Assembly (NCBI RefSeq): GCF_020733635.1
Contig: NZ_JAJFZL010000001.1
Location: forward strand, 2,232,001 to 2,296,000
Length of the DNA: 64,000 bases
Origin: Nocardia spumae
Lineage (GTDB): Bacteria; Actinomycetota; Actinomycetes; Mycobacteriales; Mycobacteriaceae
Direction of reading: 5' to 3'
The notes below the pieces were generated by a model. It had not been told where the DNA came from, ran no database searches, and saw only the letters and a list, made by a program, of their open reading frames with translations. A program made the position numbers and the translations under genes. Positions 11,295 through 20,857 of the stretch are shown here, one piece after another (positions within the stretch are counted from its first letter, which is position 1; each line of letters starts with the position of its first letter).

Positions 11295-12763
11295 GCGCGG
11301 ACCTGACCGCACTGTCCGCGGCCGAGCTGGCGGAGAAGATCCACGGCCGTGAGGTGTCCTCGGTCCAGGTCACCGAGGCGCATCTGCAGCGCATCGCCGA
11401 GGTCGACGGCGAGCTGAACGCGTTCCTGCACGTGGCCGGGGAGCAGGCCCTGGTCACCGCGGCCGAGGTGGATGCCGCCATCGCCGCGGGCACCGTCGCC
11501 TCGCCGCTGGCGGGAGTTCCGTTGGCGCTCAAGGACGTTTTCACCACCACGGATATGCCGACCACCTGTGCGTCGAAGATCCTCGAGGGCTGGGTATCGC
11601 CCTACGACGCGACCGTGACGGCCAAATTGCGCGCCGCCGGCATCCCGATTCTCGGCAAGACCAATATGGACGAGTTCGCGATGGGTTCGTCCACCGAGAA
11701 CTCCGCCTACGGCCCGACCCGCAACCCGTGGGACACCACCCGCATCCCCGGCGGTTCCGGCGGCGGCTCGGCGGCGGCGCTGGCCTCGCACCAGGCCCCG
11801 CTGGCCATCGGCACCGATACCGGGGGTTCGATCCGCCAGCCCGCCGCGGTCACCGCGACCGTCGGCACCAAACCCACCTACGGCACCGTCTCCCGGTACG
11901 GACTGGTCGCGTGCGCGTCGTCGCTGGATCAGGGTGGCCCGTGCGGGCGCACCGTGCTCGACACCGCACTGCTGCACGAGGTGATCGCCGGATACGACCC
12001 CAGGGATTCGACCTCGCGCAACGTGGCGATCGCGCCCGTGGTGGAGGCGGCCCGCGCGGGTGCGCGCGGTGATCTGTCCGGGGTCAAGGTCGGTGTGGTC
12101 AAGGAACTGCACTCCGACAGCTATCAGCCCGGTGTCATCGCCTCCTTCGATGCCGCCGTCGCCCAACTGAAGGATCTGGGCGCCGAGGTGGTCGAGGTGT
12201 CGTGCCCGCATTTCGAGTACGCCCTGGCCTCCTACTACCTGATCCTGCCGAGCGAGGTGTCGTCCAACCTGGCGCGGTTCGATGCCATGCGCTACGGCCT
12301 GCGGGTCGGTGACGACGGCACCCACTCCGCCGAGCAGGTCATGTCGCTGACCCGCGAGGCCGGGTTCGGGCCGGAAGTCAAGCGCCGCATCATGATCGGC
12401 ACCTACGCGCTGTCGGCCGGTTACTACGACGCCTTCTACGGTCAGGCGCTGAAGGTCCGGACCCTGATCGCGCAGGACTTCGACAAGGCCTACGAGAGCG
12501 TCGACGTGCTGGTCTCGCCGACGAGCCCGTTCACGCCGTGGAAACTGGGCGAGAAGGTGAACGATCCGCTGGCGATGTACCTGTCGGACCTGTGCACGCT
12601 CCCGACCAACCTGGCCGGCCACTGCGCGATGTCGGTGCCGTCGGGGCTGTCCGCCGACGACGGGCTGCCGGTGGGGCTGCAGATCATGGCGCCCGCACTG
12701 GCCGACGACCGGCTCTACCGCGTGGGCGCCGCCTACGAGGCGGCACGCGGCCCGATCGCCTGA
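11291..12763 (+). CDS. gatA: Asp-tRNA(Asn)/Glu-tRNA(Gln) amidotransferase subunit A
   Basis: 490-residue amidase-signature enzyme that releases ammonia from glutamine for GatB. The Ser-cisSer-Lys triad is visible: Lys in [11 protein letters not shown] near residue 80, and serines in [12 protein letters not shown] and [13 protein letters not shown] near 155-180. Start ATG 11291 overlaps gatC; longer open frames upstream are in gatC or intergenic DNA. GatB is encoded about 21 kb away, separated by the envelope gene block. Confidence 0.95.
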   Translation: MSADLTALSAAELAEKIHGREVSSVQVTEAHLQRIAEVDGELNAFLHVAGEQALVTAAEVDAAIAAGTVASPLAGVPLALKDVFTTTDMPTTCASKILEGWVSPYDATVTAKLRAAGIPILGKTNMDEFAMGSSTENSAYGPTRNPWDTTRIPGGSGGGSAAALASHQAPLAIGTDTGGSIRQPAAVTATVGTKPTYGTVSRYGLVACASSLDQGGPCGRTVLDTALLHEVIAGYDPRDSTSRNVAIAPVVEAARAGARGDLSGVKVGVVKELHSDSYQPGVIASFDAAVAQLKDLGAEVVEVSCPHFEYALASYYLILPSEVSSNLARFDAMRYGLRVGDDGTHSAEQVMSLTREAGFGPEVKRRIMIGTYALSAGYYDAFYGQALKVRTLIAQDFDKAYESVDVLVSPTSPFTPWKLGEKVNDPLAMYLSDLCTLPTNLAGHCAMSVPSGLSADDGLPVGLQIMAPALADDRLYRVGAAYEAARGPIA

Positions 12764-12814
12764 TCACGCGACGAGCGATCCGAACGCACACTCGACGCGC
12801 CGGCCCGGCTCGGC

Positions 12815-13264
12815 TCAGGGACGGGGCCAGGGACGGCCGTCGAGGCGTTCGATATCGGTGTTGAAGCGCTGCAGGTAGTCGGCGAAACGGGCGACATCGT
12901 CGGCGGACCAGCCCTCCAGTACTCGGCCCAGCCCTTCGACATTCGCGGCGCGCTCGGCGTCGAGGTTCTCCTCACCCGCCGCTGTGATGCGGAATTTGCG
13001 CGCCATCCCGCCCTCCGGGTCCGGGATCCGTTCCACATGTCCGGCGCGCAGCAGGGCGGCGGTCTGCCGGTTGAGGGTGGAGGCATCGAGGCCGAACGCC
13101 TCGCTGAGCTGGCCGATCGACATCGGTCCCTCGATCGAGAGCCGGCTCAGCAGCAGGTACGCGCTGCGATCGAGCCGGGTGCCGTCGCGGCGGTAGCGCG
13201 GATGGATGGTGTATCGGCCGAGCAGCATGGTCTCGAACTCCACCGAATTCGTGGGCTTGTCCAT
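12815..13264 (-). CDS. MarR-family transcriptional regulator
   Basis: 149-residue winged-helix protein. ILR-type helices and the DNA-reading segment MSIGQLSEAFGLDASTLNRQTAALLRAGHVERIPDPEGG are typical of MarR. The C-terminal helix would form the dimer interface. ATG 13264 is preferred because GGAAGGAC precedes it; a frame 17 codons longer is open. It converges on gatA and lies next to the large hydrolase gene on the same strand. Ligand unknown. Confidence 0.85.
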   Translation of the reverse strand: MDKPTNSVEFETMLLGRYTIHPRYRRDGTRLDRSAYLLLSRLSIEGPMSIGQLSEAFGLDASTLNRQTAALLRAGHVERIPDPEGGMARKFRITAAGEENLDAERAANVEGLGRVLEGWSADDVARFADYLQRFNTDIERLDGRPWPRP

Positions 13265-13312
13265 GCCGTCCTTCCGCCGATTCACACTTCTGACCTGCGA
13301 GAACCGGTATAG

Positions 13313-13327
13313 CACACGCGGGGTGTG
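13313..13327. promoter_or_regulatory. Possible MarR operator
   Basis: CACAC and GTGTG, separated by GCGGG, form a short inverted repeat about 50 bases upstream of the MarR start. It lies near a TATACC that could be its -10 on the minus strand. Autoregulation by MarR proteins at such repeats is common; the site itself is unproven. Confidence 0.3.
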
Positions 13328-13347
13328 GTGGCGGGCAGGGGTGCTGG

Positions 13348-15816
13348 TCAGCAGGATCCGAGTGCCGTGCCCTGATCACTGTCGTACCGGTGCCCGTGGC
13401 CGGGTCCCGGCGCCAGCGCCGACAGCATATCGGCGGTGGTCTGTACCCAGCCCAGGACGGGCAGCCACGGCGGCCGCGGTGCGTCGCGGCGAGTATCGCC
13501 GAGATCCGGTGCGTGCCACAGCAATCGTGGTGACCACTGCACCACGGGGTCGGAGGAGTTGGCGAGTACGGTCGCGCCACCGCGATGCACCGCCGAGACG
13601 GGCGGGCCGGCCCACAGCGCCGCGCAGACCCGGGCCCGCTCGTCGCGGTCACTGTCGAAGATCGCGCTGCCGGCGGTGGCGCCCAGACTCTGCCCGTACA
13701 GGTAGAGCTTGGGTGGGTGCGCCATACCCGCCAGCCGCTGTTCGATACCGGTGAACAGGGCCCGGGCGGATTGTTCGGCGTCGGCGCGGGCGAACAGGAA
13801 CGTCGCCCAGCTCGGCGCTTGGGAATACTGCATGCCGATCAGCGTGGCGTCGCCGCCGAAGCGCTCGTCGAGGCCGCGCGCCGCCCGAGCATCGAGCCAG
13901 CCCGAACCGGTCGGCACCATCATCACCAGATTGCCGCGGTCGAATCCCCCCGATCGCTCCAGTTCCCGAATGGCCAGGGCGACACGGGAATCGAGATCCG
14001 GTGCGGAACGCAAGCCGATGTAGACGCGCGCCGACGCGCCGCGCTCGGAGACGAACTTGCGACCCTCGGCGCCGAGTGAGGACCAGCTCACCGCGGACTC
14101 CGGACTACCGGACCGGGTGGCCGAAACCGGCCGCACCACATCGGGATCGACCGCGGCATCGGCCGCGGCGAAGGCGGAACGCTGCCAGCTCGCCGCCGCC
14201 GGCAGCAGGGCGAAATGGCAGGCGATCACGATCACGGAGATCAGAGTCACGGCGCGCAGCGAGCCCATGGACCGCGTGGCCCGGCGCAGTCCGCGCGCCA
14301 CGAGGAGTACGGGCACCACGATCGCCGCGACGCCGAGTGCCCAGTGCAGCCAGTACCAGAGCCCGGCCGGGGGGAAGTGCATGGCGGCGCGCAACTGGTT
14401 CTGCCAGTGCCACGCGTAGCCGAGGGCGGCCATCACCGCGGTCGCGGCGGTCGCGGCGATCGGGTGACGGTACCGCGCGAATCGCCGATCGATATCGGCT
14501 CCGAAGCGTCCCAGCAGTTTCCGTCCCAGCCCGGAGACCGCGAGGGCCAGAAGTGCCAGGATCGCGGTGAGCAGCGCCTGGGCGATCGACGTGCGTGGAA
14601 GCAGACCGGGGGAGAGAGAGGCGGTGGTACCGGCCGCGGTCGCGATGAGGGCGCCCAGGCGCGGCGGGCGGATGGCGGCGCCGCGCCGCGTGATGGCCGC
14701 GCGTAACCGCTCGCGGCCGTCGGCCGCCCCCGAATCCCGGAGCGTCGAATCGCGCGGCCCGGCGTCTGCGCGGATTCCCGCGCCACGGGAGGACGGACCA
14801 CGCCGGTGAGTGGCGCCCGACCGAGGATGTGAAATACGGAGAGCCGCTGGGGAGGCGCCGAATCCGGGTGCATCCGGGATCCGTGCGCCGGTGGTCGCGA
14901 TCGCCATTTCCGGTGGACCGACCAGTGCTCGGGCGCCGTGGGCGGCGCAGATCAGCATATGTGCGATCCGGACGAGGTAGCCGCGGGCGAACGCGGCCGG
15001 AGATATCGGCGACGGTCGGTCGTCCGGCATCGGCGCGAGGGGTCTGCCCGACCGGCCTCCGGACCGGTCCTGGCGGAGCAGCCGGCGCACGATGGCGAAC
15101 AGCGCCGCCACCAGGAGCAGCACCACGGCGACCGAGGCGAGGACACGCACCAGTCGCGGTCCCGAATCGGTGCCGGAAAGCTGTGCGCCGAACAGGTATT
15201 CGGGCATCGGCGCGGCATAGTTCTGCCGCCGGGAGTTCAGATCGACCGCCGCGGTCGCGACCGCGGCCATCGTGGTGCAGCGCAGGCGGGACAGGGTGTC
15301 GTCGCGACCGGCGCAGGCAGTGAACATGCGCTGCTCGAGGGCATTGTCGACGGCGCGACGGGCCCACGGTCCGAGGGGGTGGCCGCGCAGTTCGGCATAG
15401 CGCAGCAGGTCGTAGCCGAGATCGTGGGCCTTGCAGGCGGTATCGAATTCGGCCGGCAACGACACCGGCGAGGAACACTGACCGCCCGGATCGACGGTCA
15501 TCCCGTCGAGCTCGATCGGCCGATATCCCTGAGACGCGGCGAAATCCGCCGGCAGGACCACCCGATCCGGACCGTCCCCGGTGAGCGCCAGTACCGCGGC
15601 GCGCGCCGCCGCGTTCTCCATATCCGGCGCGACCTCGGCGGCACCGGCCGCCGCGGGTGCGATCAGCATCGCGACCACGACCGCGAGCACGGCCGCCACG
15701 CCCAGCGCGCGCCGAATATTCCTTGCGGCCCAATACCTTTCGGTGCGGTCCGGCTCCTGGTTCGAGGGGTGCCCGGTCCCGGATGTGGTCGCACCGGCCG
15801 CCGCTACATCGCTCAT
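13348..15816 (-). CDS. Phospholipase-A2-like / alpha/beta-hydrolase fusion membrane protein
   Basis: 822 residues from ATG 15816 (GTG 15852 also possible). After a basic N-terminus and a hydrophobic segment (residues 38-60), residues ~100-210 contain ACKAHDLGYDLLRY, the prokaryotic phospholipase A2 active-site pattern with His131-Asp132 and Cys114/Cys128. A helix near 230-255 and a long Arg/Pro-rich linker follow. Then come several membrane helices beginning SLSPGLLPRTS, the N-terminal hallmark of the Abhydrolase_9 family. The C-terminal catalytic domain has nucleophile Ser710 in YGQSLG, with likely Asp756 (SSDPV) and His807/809. The fusion suggests lipid or envelope remodelling. Confidence 0.75.
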   Translation of the reverse strand: MSDVAAAGATTSGTGHPSNQEPDRTERYWAARNIRRALGVAAVLAVVVAMLIAPAAAGAAEVAPDMENAAARAAVLALTGDGPDRVVLPADFAASQGYRPIELDGMTVDPGGQCSSPVSLPAEFDTACKAHDLGYDLLRYAELRGHPLGPWARRAVDNALEQRMFTACAGRDDTLSRLRCTTMAAVATAAVDLNSRRQNYAAPMPEYLFGAQLSGTDSGPRLVRVLASVAVVLLLVAALFAIVRRLLRQDRSGGRSGRPLAPMPDDRPSPISPAAFARGYLVRIAHMLICAAHGARALVGPPEMAIATTGARIPDAPGFGASPAALRISHPRSGATHRRGPSSRGAGIRADAGPRDSTLRDSGAADGRERLRAAITRRGAAIRPPRLGALIATAAGTTASLSPGLLPRTSIAQALLTAILALLALAVSGLGRKLLGRFGADIDRRFARYRHPIAATAATAVMAALGYAWHWQNQLRAAMHFPPAGLWYWLHWALGVAAIVVPVLLVARGLRRATRSMGSLRAVTLISVIVIACHFALLPAAASWQRSAFAAADAAVDPDVVRPVSATRSGSPESAVSWSSLGAEGRKFVSERGASARVYIGLRSAPDLDSRVALAIRELERSGGFDRGNLVMMVPTGSGWLDARAARGLDERFGGDATLIGMQYSQAPSWATFLFARADAEQSARALFTGIEQRLAGMAHPPKLYLYGQSLGATAGSAIFDSDRDERARVCAALWAGPPVSAVHRGGATVLANSSDPVVQWSPRLLWHAPDLGDTRRDAPRPPWLPVLGWVQTTADMLSALAPGPGHGHRYDSDQGTALGSC

Positions 15817-15983
15817 GGTGGTCGAAGTTAGGAATCCGGAGCCGCGCCGCACCTCCCGCCGCGGACCGGTTTCGATACCGCTACCGGGGGCCGCGCCGGG
15901 CCGGCTCTCATACCGGGGTAGGGGGTGTGAAGTCGGACTTCCGGGTGAGGACGAATCGCGCCGGAATTCCTAGGCTCGTACCC
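15817..15983. promoter_or_regulatory. Divergent promoter region with TACCGGGGTAG element
   Basis: Between the hydrolase gene and the sensor kinase gene. TACCGGGGTAG at 15911-15921 closely resembles the core of the large palindrome upstream of the second two-component system (TACCCGGGTAG near 29800). A second partial copy, CTACCGGGGG, lies about 35 bases to the left. It is a candidate response-regulator site for the adjacent system. Confidence 0.4.
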
Positions 15984-17228
15984 ATGACACGGGTGACACG
16001 ATCGATCCGACGGGTACGGACGTCGGTGCGAACGCCGGGCCGCGCGCGGCTGTGGTTCGATCTCTTCACGGTGATCGCCGTCGTGACGCTGTTCGCGGTG
16101 GGCTGGCCGACTCTGCACATCACCCACCAGGTCCCGGCGGGCGCGCAGCCCTTCATCGCCGCACTGGCGGTGTTCCCGCTGGCGCTGATCCGGGTCAATC
16201 CGGCCCTGGGCTGGGCGATCTCCGCGGGCTCGGCCTTGCTGATCGCCCTGGCGATACCACATCAGCCGGGTAACGACCTGCCGTTCCAGGTGGTGCACAT
16301 CCTGGTGCTTTTCACCCTGCTGTTCGCGGTGGCGGTGCGTTCGCCGATACAGATCGTGGCGGTCGCCTGGATCGCGTCCTCACTGTTGTTCGCCACCACC
16401 ATGTCCGGCGGCACCTCATTCGCCGAAGCGGGATTCGGCTGGCCGATCGCGATGACCGGCCTGGTCGGATTCGGACTGCTGGTGCGCTGGCTGGTGTTGT
16501 CGCGCCAGGCGCTGGTGCGGCAGGAGGAAGAGAACGAGGTGGAACGCGCCCGCCGCGCGATCCTGGAGGAGAAGGCGCGCATCGCGCGCGACCTGCACGA
16601 TGTGGTGGCCCACCACATGTCGATGGTGGTCGTGCAAGCCCAGACCGCGCCCTATCGGGTCGCCGATGTCTCCCCGGCCGCGCGGGCCGAATTCGAATCC
16701 ATCGGGGACTCCGCGCGCGAGGCGCTCAACGAGGTGCGCAGCATGCTCGGAGTGCTGCGCAGCGATGGTCAGCTGCCCGAACACGCGCCGCAACCGGTCG
16801 CCGCCGACGTGGTGTCGGTGCTCGACGGGGTGCGCCGCGCAGGGGTGCCCATCGAATGGACGATCGACGGAAGCCTGGCCACGGTCCCCGACACCGTGGG
16901 TCTGGCGTTGTACCGGATCGTGCAGGAGTCGCTGTCGAACGTTTCGCGGCATGCGTCCGGTGGCGCGGTGACGGTCACCGTCACTGTGACGGCCGAATCC
17001 GTGGAACTGCTGGTCGGCAACGATGCGGGCGGGGGTCCGGAACCGGCGTCGGCGTCGGGCGGCAGCGGTGGCAGCGGTATCGCCGGGATGCGCGCGCGGG
17101 CCGAAGCGATCGGCGGCATGCTGGCCGCCGGGCCGCGCTCGGAAGGTGGATTCCAGGTGTACGCGAGGTTGCCGATGACCGCGGTCGCCGTGACATCGGC
17201 CACCGTGCTGCCGGGCCTGCCCGGCTGA
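15984..17228 (+). CDS. Sensor histidine kinase (NarL/DesK-type, HisKA_3)
   Basis: 414 residues. About five or six hydrophobic helices fill residues 25-165, with no large extracellular loop, so it probably senses an intramembrane signal. The dimerisation/phosphoacceptor helix reads ARIARDLHDVVAHH with His205. The ATPase domain has ALYRIVQESLSNVSRHA (N box) and SGIAGMRARAEAIGG (G box). The start ATG 15984 is at most a few bases from a TAGGCT element, so the mRNA may be leaderless. The matching response regulator is two genes downstream, with uppP between. Confidence 0.9.
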   Translation: MTRVTRSIRRVRTSVRTPGRARLWFDLFTVIAVVTLFAVGWPTLHITHQVPAGAQPFIAALAVFPLALIRVNPALGWAISAGSALLIALAIPHQPGNDLPFQVVHILVLFTLLFAVAVRSPIQIVAVAWIASSLLFATTMSGGTSFAEAGFGWPIAMTGLVGFGLLVRWLVLSRQALVRQEEENEVERARRAILEEKARIARDLHDVVAHHMSMVVVQAQTAPYRVADVSPAARAEFESIGDSAREALNEVRSMLGVLRSDGQLPEHAPQPVAADVVSVLDGVRRAGVPIEWTIDGSLATVPDTVGLALYRIVQESLSNVSRHASGGAVTVTVTVTAESVELLVGNDAGGGPEPASASGGSGGSGIAGMRARAEAIGGMLAAGPRSEGGFQVYARLPMTAVAVTSATVLPGLPG

Positions 17229-17344
17229 GGCCGCCGGGCCTTGCGTGATATGTCCGTATCAGCTGGTCAGGGGAGGAGATCCGCACGTGCGGGACGCGGT
17301 GCGCGCATGGGGTACGAGGCGTGTTCGTGTAAGACTTAGCGGCG

Positions 17345-18295
17345 ATGCTCACCTATTTCCAAGCCATCGTCATCGGCGCGCTACAGGGCGTCACCGAATT
17401 GTTCCCGATCTCCAGTCTGGGCCATTCCGTGCTGGTCCCGGCCTGGTTGGGCGGGAGCTGGGAAAAGCTCGTGACCGAGGGCGATTCCGAGAACGGAACG
17501 CCGTATCTGGCCTTCGTGGTCGCATTGCACGTCGCCACCGCGGTGGCGCTGCTGGCCTACTACTGGCGGGACTGGCGCGACATCATCGTCGGCTTCGTCA
17601 CGACCTTGCGGACCCGTCGCGTCGAGACCTCGTCACAGCGGCTGGCGTGGTTGATCGTGCTGGCGACGATTCCGGTCGGCGTGCTGGGGCTGCTGCTGGA
17701 ACATCCGCTGCGCACCATGTTCGCGACACCGATCTACGCGAGTATCTTCCTCACGCTGAACGGTGTGGTGCTGATCGTCGGCGAGGGTCTGCGTCGCCGC
17801 AACGCGCCGTCGCTGGCCGAGTACGGCCGCCGCTTCGCCGAGGACGAGGCCCGTGCCGAGGCGCAGGCGCGGGGAGTCGCGGTGCAGGAGGCAGAACAGA
17901 TCGCCTCCGACGAGCGGCTGGCGGCGCTGTCGGTCAAGGACGCGTTGGGTATCGGGCTGGCCCAGTCGGGTGCGCTGCTGGCCGGGTTCAGCCGGTCCGG
18001 TCTCACCATGGTCGGCGGACTACTGCGCGGCCTCGACCACGAGGACACCGCGAAATTCGCCTTCCTGCTCGCCACGCCGGTCATCCTGGCCGCGGGTGTG
18101 CTGAAACTGCCCGAGCTGGCCGGGCCGCAGGCCGCCGGCATCCACGGCCAGGCCGTGGTCGGCGCGATCGTCGCGGGATTGGCGGCGTGGCTGGCGGTGC
18201 GCTTCCTGGAACGTTTCTTCAAAACCCGGACCCTGCTGCCGTTCGCGATCTACTGCCTGGTCGCGGGTCTGCTCTCGGTCATTCGATTCCTCTGA
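17345..18295 (+). CDS. uppP: Undecaprenyl-diphosphatase UppP/BacA
   Basis: 316-residue integral membrane phosphatase that recycles undecaprenyl pyrophosphate for peptidoglycan and arabinogalactan synthesis and can give bacitracin resistance. Motifs: GALQGVTELFPISSLGHSVL near residues 11-30 and GFSRSGLTMVGGLLRGLDHEDTAKFAFLLATP near 216-245. A charged ~45-residue loop rich in Arg/Glu/Ala (near 145-190) makes it longer than most. It starts 116 bases after the kinase and ends 7 bases before the response regulator. TAAGACT just upstream may give it an extra promoter. Confidence 0.93.
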   Translation: MLTYFQAIVIGALQGVTELFPISSLGHSVLVPAWLGGSWEKLVTEGDSENGTPYLAFVVALHVATAVALLAYYWRDWRDIIVGFVTTLRTRRVETSSQRLAWLIVLATIPVGVLGLLLEHPLRTMFATPIYASIFLTLNGVVLIVGEGLRRRNAPSLAEYGRRFAEDEARAEAQARGVAVQEAEQIASDERLAALSVKDALGIGLAQSGALLAGFSRSGLTMVGGLLRGLDHEDTAKFAFLLATPVILAAGVLKLPELAGPQAAGIHGQAVVGAIVAGLAAWLAVRFLERFFKTRTLLPFAIYCLVAGLLSVIRFL

Positions 18296-18302
18296 GGCGG
18301 AT

Positions 18303-18962
18303 ATGCCGATCACTGTGTTGATCGCCGATGACCAGGCCATGGTGCGGCAGGGTTTCGGCGCGCTACTGTCCGCCCAGCCCGACATCAGCGTCATCGGCGA
18401 CGCACCCAACGGTGTGGTCGCGGTGACCGAGGCCAAGCGGTTGCGCCCCGATGTGGTGCTGATGGATGTGCGCATGCCGGAGATGAACGGGCTCGACGCG
18501 GCCCGCGCCATCCTGGCCGCCGGATTCGATCCGCCGGTGCGGGTATTGATGCTCACCACCTTCGATATCGACGACTACGTCTACGAGGCACTGGGACTGG
18601 GCGCCAGCGGATTCCTGCTCAAGGACGCACCGGCCGACGAACTGGTGCGCGCGGTGCGGGTGGTCGCCGAAGGACAGGCACTGCTGGCGCCGACCGTGAC
18701 GCGCCGGCTGATCGCCGATGTGACGCGGCGTCGCGCCCGCCCCAAGCCCGCTCCGGCGCTCAACGCGCTGACCCCCCGGGAGCGGGAAGTCCTCGAACTC
18801 ATCGCCAAGGGCATGTCCAATACCGAGATCGCCGAGGCGCTGTTCGTGGCCGAGCAAACGGTGAAAACCCATGTGTCGAAGGTGTTTTCCAAGCTCGACC
18901 TGCGTGATCGCGCCCAGGCCGTAGTCATCGCCTACGAATCCGGGCTGGTCACCCCGGGCTGA
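18303..18962 (+). CDS. Response regulator, NarL/LuxR family
   Basis: 219 residues. The receiver domain has the acidic pair Asp9-Asp10, phosphoacceptor Asp55 (LMDVRMPEMNG), and the Thr and Lys switch residues (LTTF, LLKDAP). The C-terminal LuxR helix-turn-helix reads LTPREREVLELIAKGMSNTEIAEALFVAEQTVKTHVSKV. It is the expected partner of the kinase at 15984. Coupling to uppP suggests its output includes cell-wall lipid recycling. Confidence 0.93.
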   Translation: MPITVLIADDQAMVRQGFGALLSAQPDISVIGDAPNGVVAVTEAKRLRPDVVLMDVRMPEMNGLDAARAILAAGFDPPVRVLMLTTFDIDDYVYEALGLGASGFLLKDAPADELVRAVRVVAEGQALLAPTVTRRLIADVTRRRARPKPAPALNALTPREREVLELIAKGMSNTEIAEALFVAEQTVKTHVSKVFSKLDLRDRAQAVVIAYESGLVTPG

Positions 18963-19014
18963 CCGGTCCGGGTAGGATCGCCTCCTGGTACGTCGCCGGA
19001 AGGGGGGAACGTAG

Positions 19015-20802
19015 GTGTTGAACAACGGTGACGTGTTCGCCGGCTTCACCGTGGAGCGACTGCTCGGCCAAGGGGGGATGGGGTCGGTCTATCTCGCGCG
19101 GCACCCGCGCCTGCCACGGTTGACGGCGTTGAAACTGCTCAATCGCGAGCTGTACACCGATGCGGAGATACGGGCACGGTTCGAACGCGAGGCCGATCTG
19201 TGTGCGCAGCTGGATCACCCCGGCATCGTCGCCGTCTACGACCGCGGGGTGGAAGACGATCAGCTGTGGATCTGCATGCAGTACGTGGACGGTATCGACG
19301 CCGCGGGCGTGAACCCGCTGTCGCTGCCGCTCGAGCGGGCCGTGCAGATCATCGAGGGGGTCGGCGCCGCACTGGATTACGCGCACAGCAACGGTGTCAT
19401 GCACCGAGATGTGAAGCCCGCCAACATCCTGCTCGCGCGCGCGGTCGGGGGTAAGGGTGAGCGAGTCTTCCTGACCGATTTCGGAATCGCCCGGCTGCGT
19501 GAGGATTCCACGCATCTGACCCAGGCCGGTATGTTCACCGCGACCCTCGCCTACGCCTCGCCCGAACAGATGACCGGTGCCGCCCTCGACCACCGCTCCG
19601 ATCAGTATTCACTGGCCTGCGCACTGTACTGGCTGCTGACCGGCACCGGCCCGTTCGACTCCGAACATCCCACCGAGGTGATCCGCGGGCATCTGCAACT
19701 GCCGGTCCCGCCCGCGAGCGCCCGGCGCGCCGGACTGTCCCCCGCGATGGATGCGGTGATCTCGCGGGCCATGGCCAAGCGGGCCTCCGAAAGATTCGGC
19801 AGCTGTGCGGAATTCGTGGCAGCCGCCCGGGAGGCGTTGACGGCTCCGGTGGCGATACCGGCCGTCGCGGGCGCCGCGCCGACGCTCATCGCGCCCGGGC
19901 GGACGCTCGCCCCGCCGAGGGCGATCGGGCCGGTCCCGGCCGGACCGGCCGCGGGCGCGCCGGGAATGGGCGGGTACGCACCCATCGCCCCGAATCTTCC
20001 GGGTGCCGCGCGGGGGATGTCCTCGACCGGTGGATTCGGCGGGAACACGACCGTGCGTCCGACCCCCGGATCGGTGAAGCCGGTGGCGGCGGCGCCCTAT
20101 TCGGTCGGGCGGCCGCCTCCGCCCCCGCCCGGCGCCGGAGGTTATCCGCCCGATGCGTACGGTCGGCCGCCGGCGCCGAAGCGGTCGTCTCCGGTCGGGT
20201 GGATCATCGGTGGCGTGGTGGTCGCGCTGCTCGTCATCGCCGCAGTGGTGTTCATGGTGATGCGAGGCAAGGCGAACCAGGAGATCGCGGACGCCATGGA
20301 AAACATCGATGCGAGCAGGCGGGAAACCGCCGCCATGACCAAGGTCTTTCCCGCGCTCGCGGTCTCGGGCGACGGACGCGGGTACAACGGCGGAACCTGT
20401 TTGGCCTCCGGAGGCGGTCAGAATATCGTGGCCATCGCGGGAACGAATCTCGAGGTGGGGAACAGGTCGGGCAGCTGGGATTGCTCGACCCAGTCCGGAT
20501 TGCCCGACTACGCCGTCCTGAAGTATCCCTCGTCCGCCGATGCGCAGGCGGTGGTGGCCCGGCTGCCCAGTTCGCGGCCGGGAACGGGACGGACCGGAAC
20601 CGTCAGTTATACGAGTCACACCAATCCGCCGAGCTCGGAGTCGATCTACACCCGGTGGGTGGTGTTGTCTTTCGGCGCGGATACGCCGCGTGGGCAGTAC
20701 CTCGTAGTGGCGACGAGTCGAGCGTTCTCCTTCATGGGCTCGACGGACGGGATGAGCGAGCCCGAGTTCACCGCCTGGTGGCAGAGAATGCCGCTGGAGT
20801 GA
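19015..20802 (+). CDS. Membrane Ser/Thr protein kinase (Pkn type)
   Basis: 595 residues. The kinase domain covers 10-280: glycine loop LGQGGMGSVY, Lys40, catalytic HRDVKPAN with Asp132, DFGIARL, and an APE-like YASPEQ. A Pro/Ala/Gly-rich juxtamembrane stretch (~285-390) leads to one membrane helix near 393-418. The ~175-residue extracytoplasmic domain has two cysteines (GTCLASGG, WDCSTQSG) that may pair, as in PknH-type sensor domains. Start is GTG 19015 behind GGAAGGGGGG. It lies 52 bases after the response regulator. Confidence 0.9.
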   Translation: MLNNGDVFAGFTVERLLGQGGMGSVYLARHPRLPRLTALKLLNRELYTDAEIRARFEREADLCAQLDHPGIVAVYDRGVEDDQLWICMQYVDGIDAAGVNPLSLPLERAVQIIEGVGAALDYAHSNGVMHRDVKPANILLARAVGGKGERVFLTDFGIARLREDSTHLTQAGMFTATLAYASPEQMTGAALDHRSDQYSLACALYWLLTGTGPFDSEHPTEVIRGHLQLPVPPASARRAGLSPAMDAVISRAMAKRASERFGSCAEFVAAAREALTAPVAIPAVAGAAPTLIAPGRTLAPPRAIGPVPAGPAAGAPGMGGYAPIAPNLPGAARGMSSTGGFGGNTTVRPTPGSVKPVAAAPYSVGRPPPPPPGAGGYPPDAYGRPPAPKRSSPVGWIIGGVVVALLVIAAVVFMVMRGKANQEIADAMENIDASRRETAAMTKVFPALAVSGDGRGYNGGTCLASGGGQNIVAIAGTNLEVGNRSGSWDCSTQSGLPDYAVLKYPSSADAQAVVARLPSSRPGTGRTGTVSYTSHTNPPSSESIYTRWVVLSFGADTPRGQYLVVATSRAFSFMGSTDGMSEPEFTAWWQRMPLE

Positions 20803-20857
20803 GACCCGATATCCGGTGCTGCCCCGTAGAAACACGCGCTGTGCCAAGGTAAGCGGT

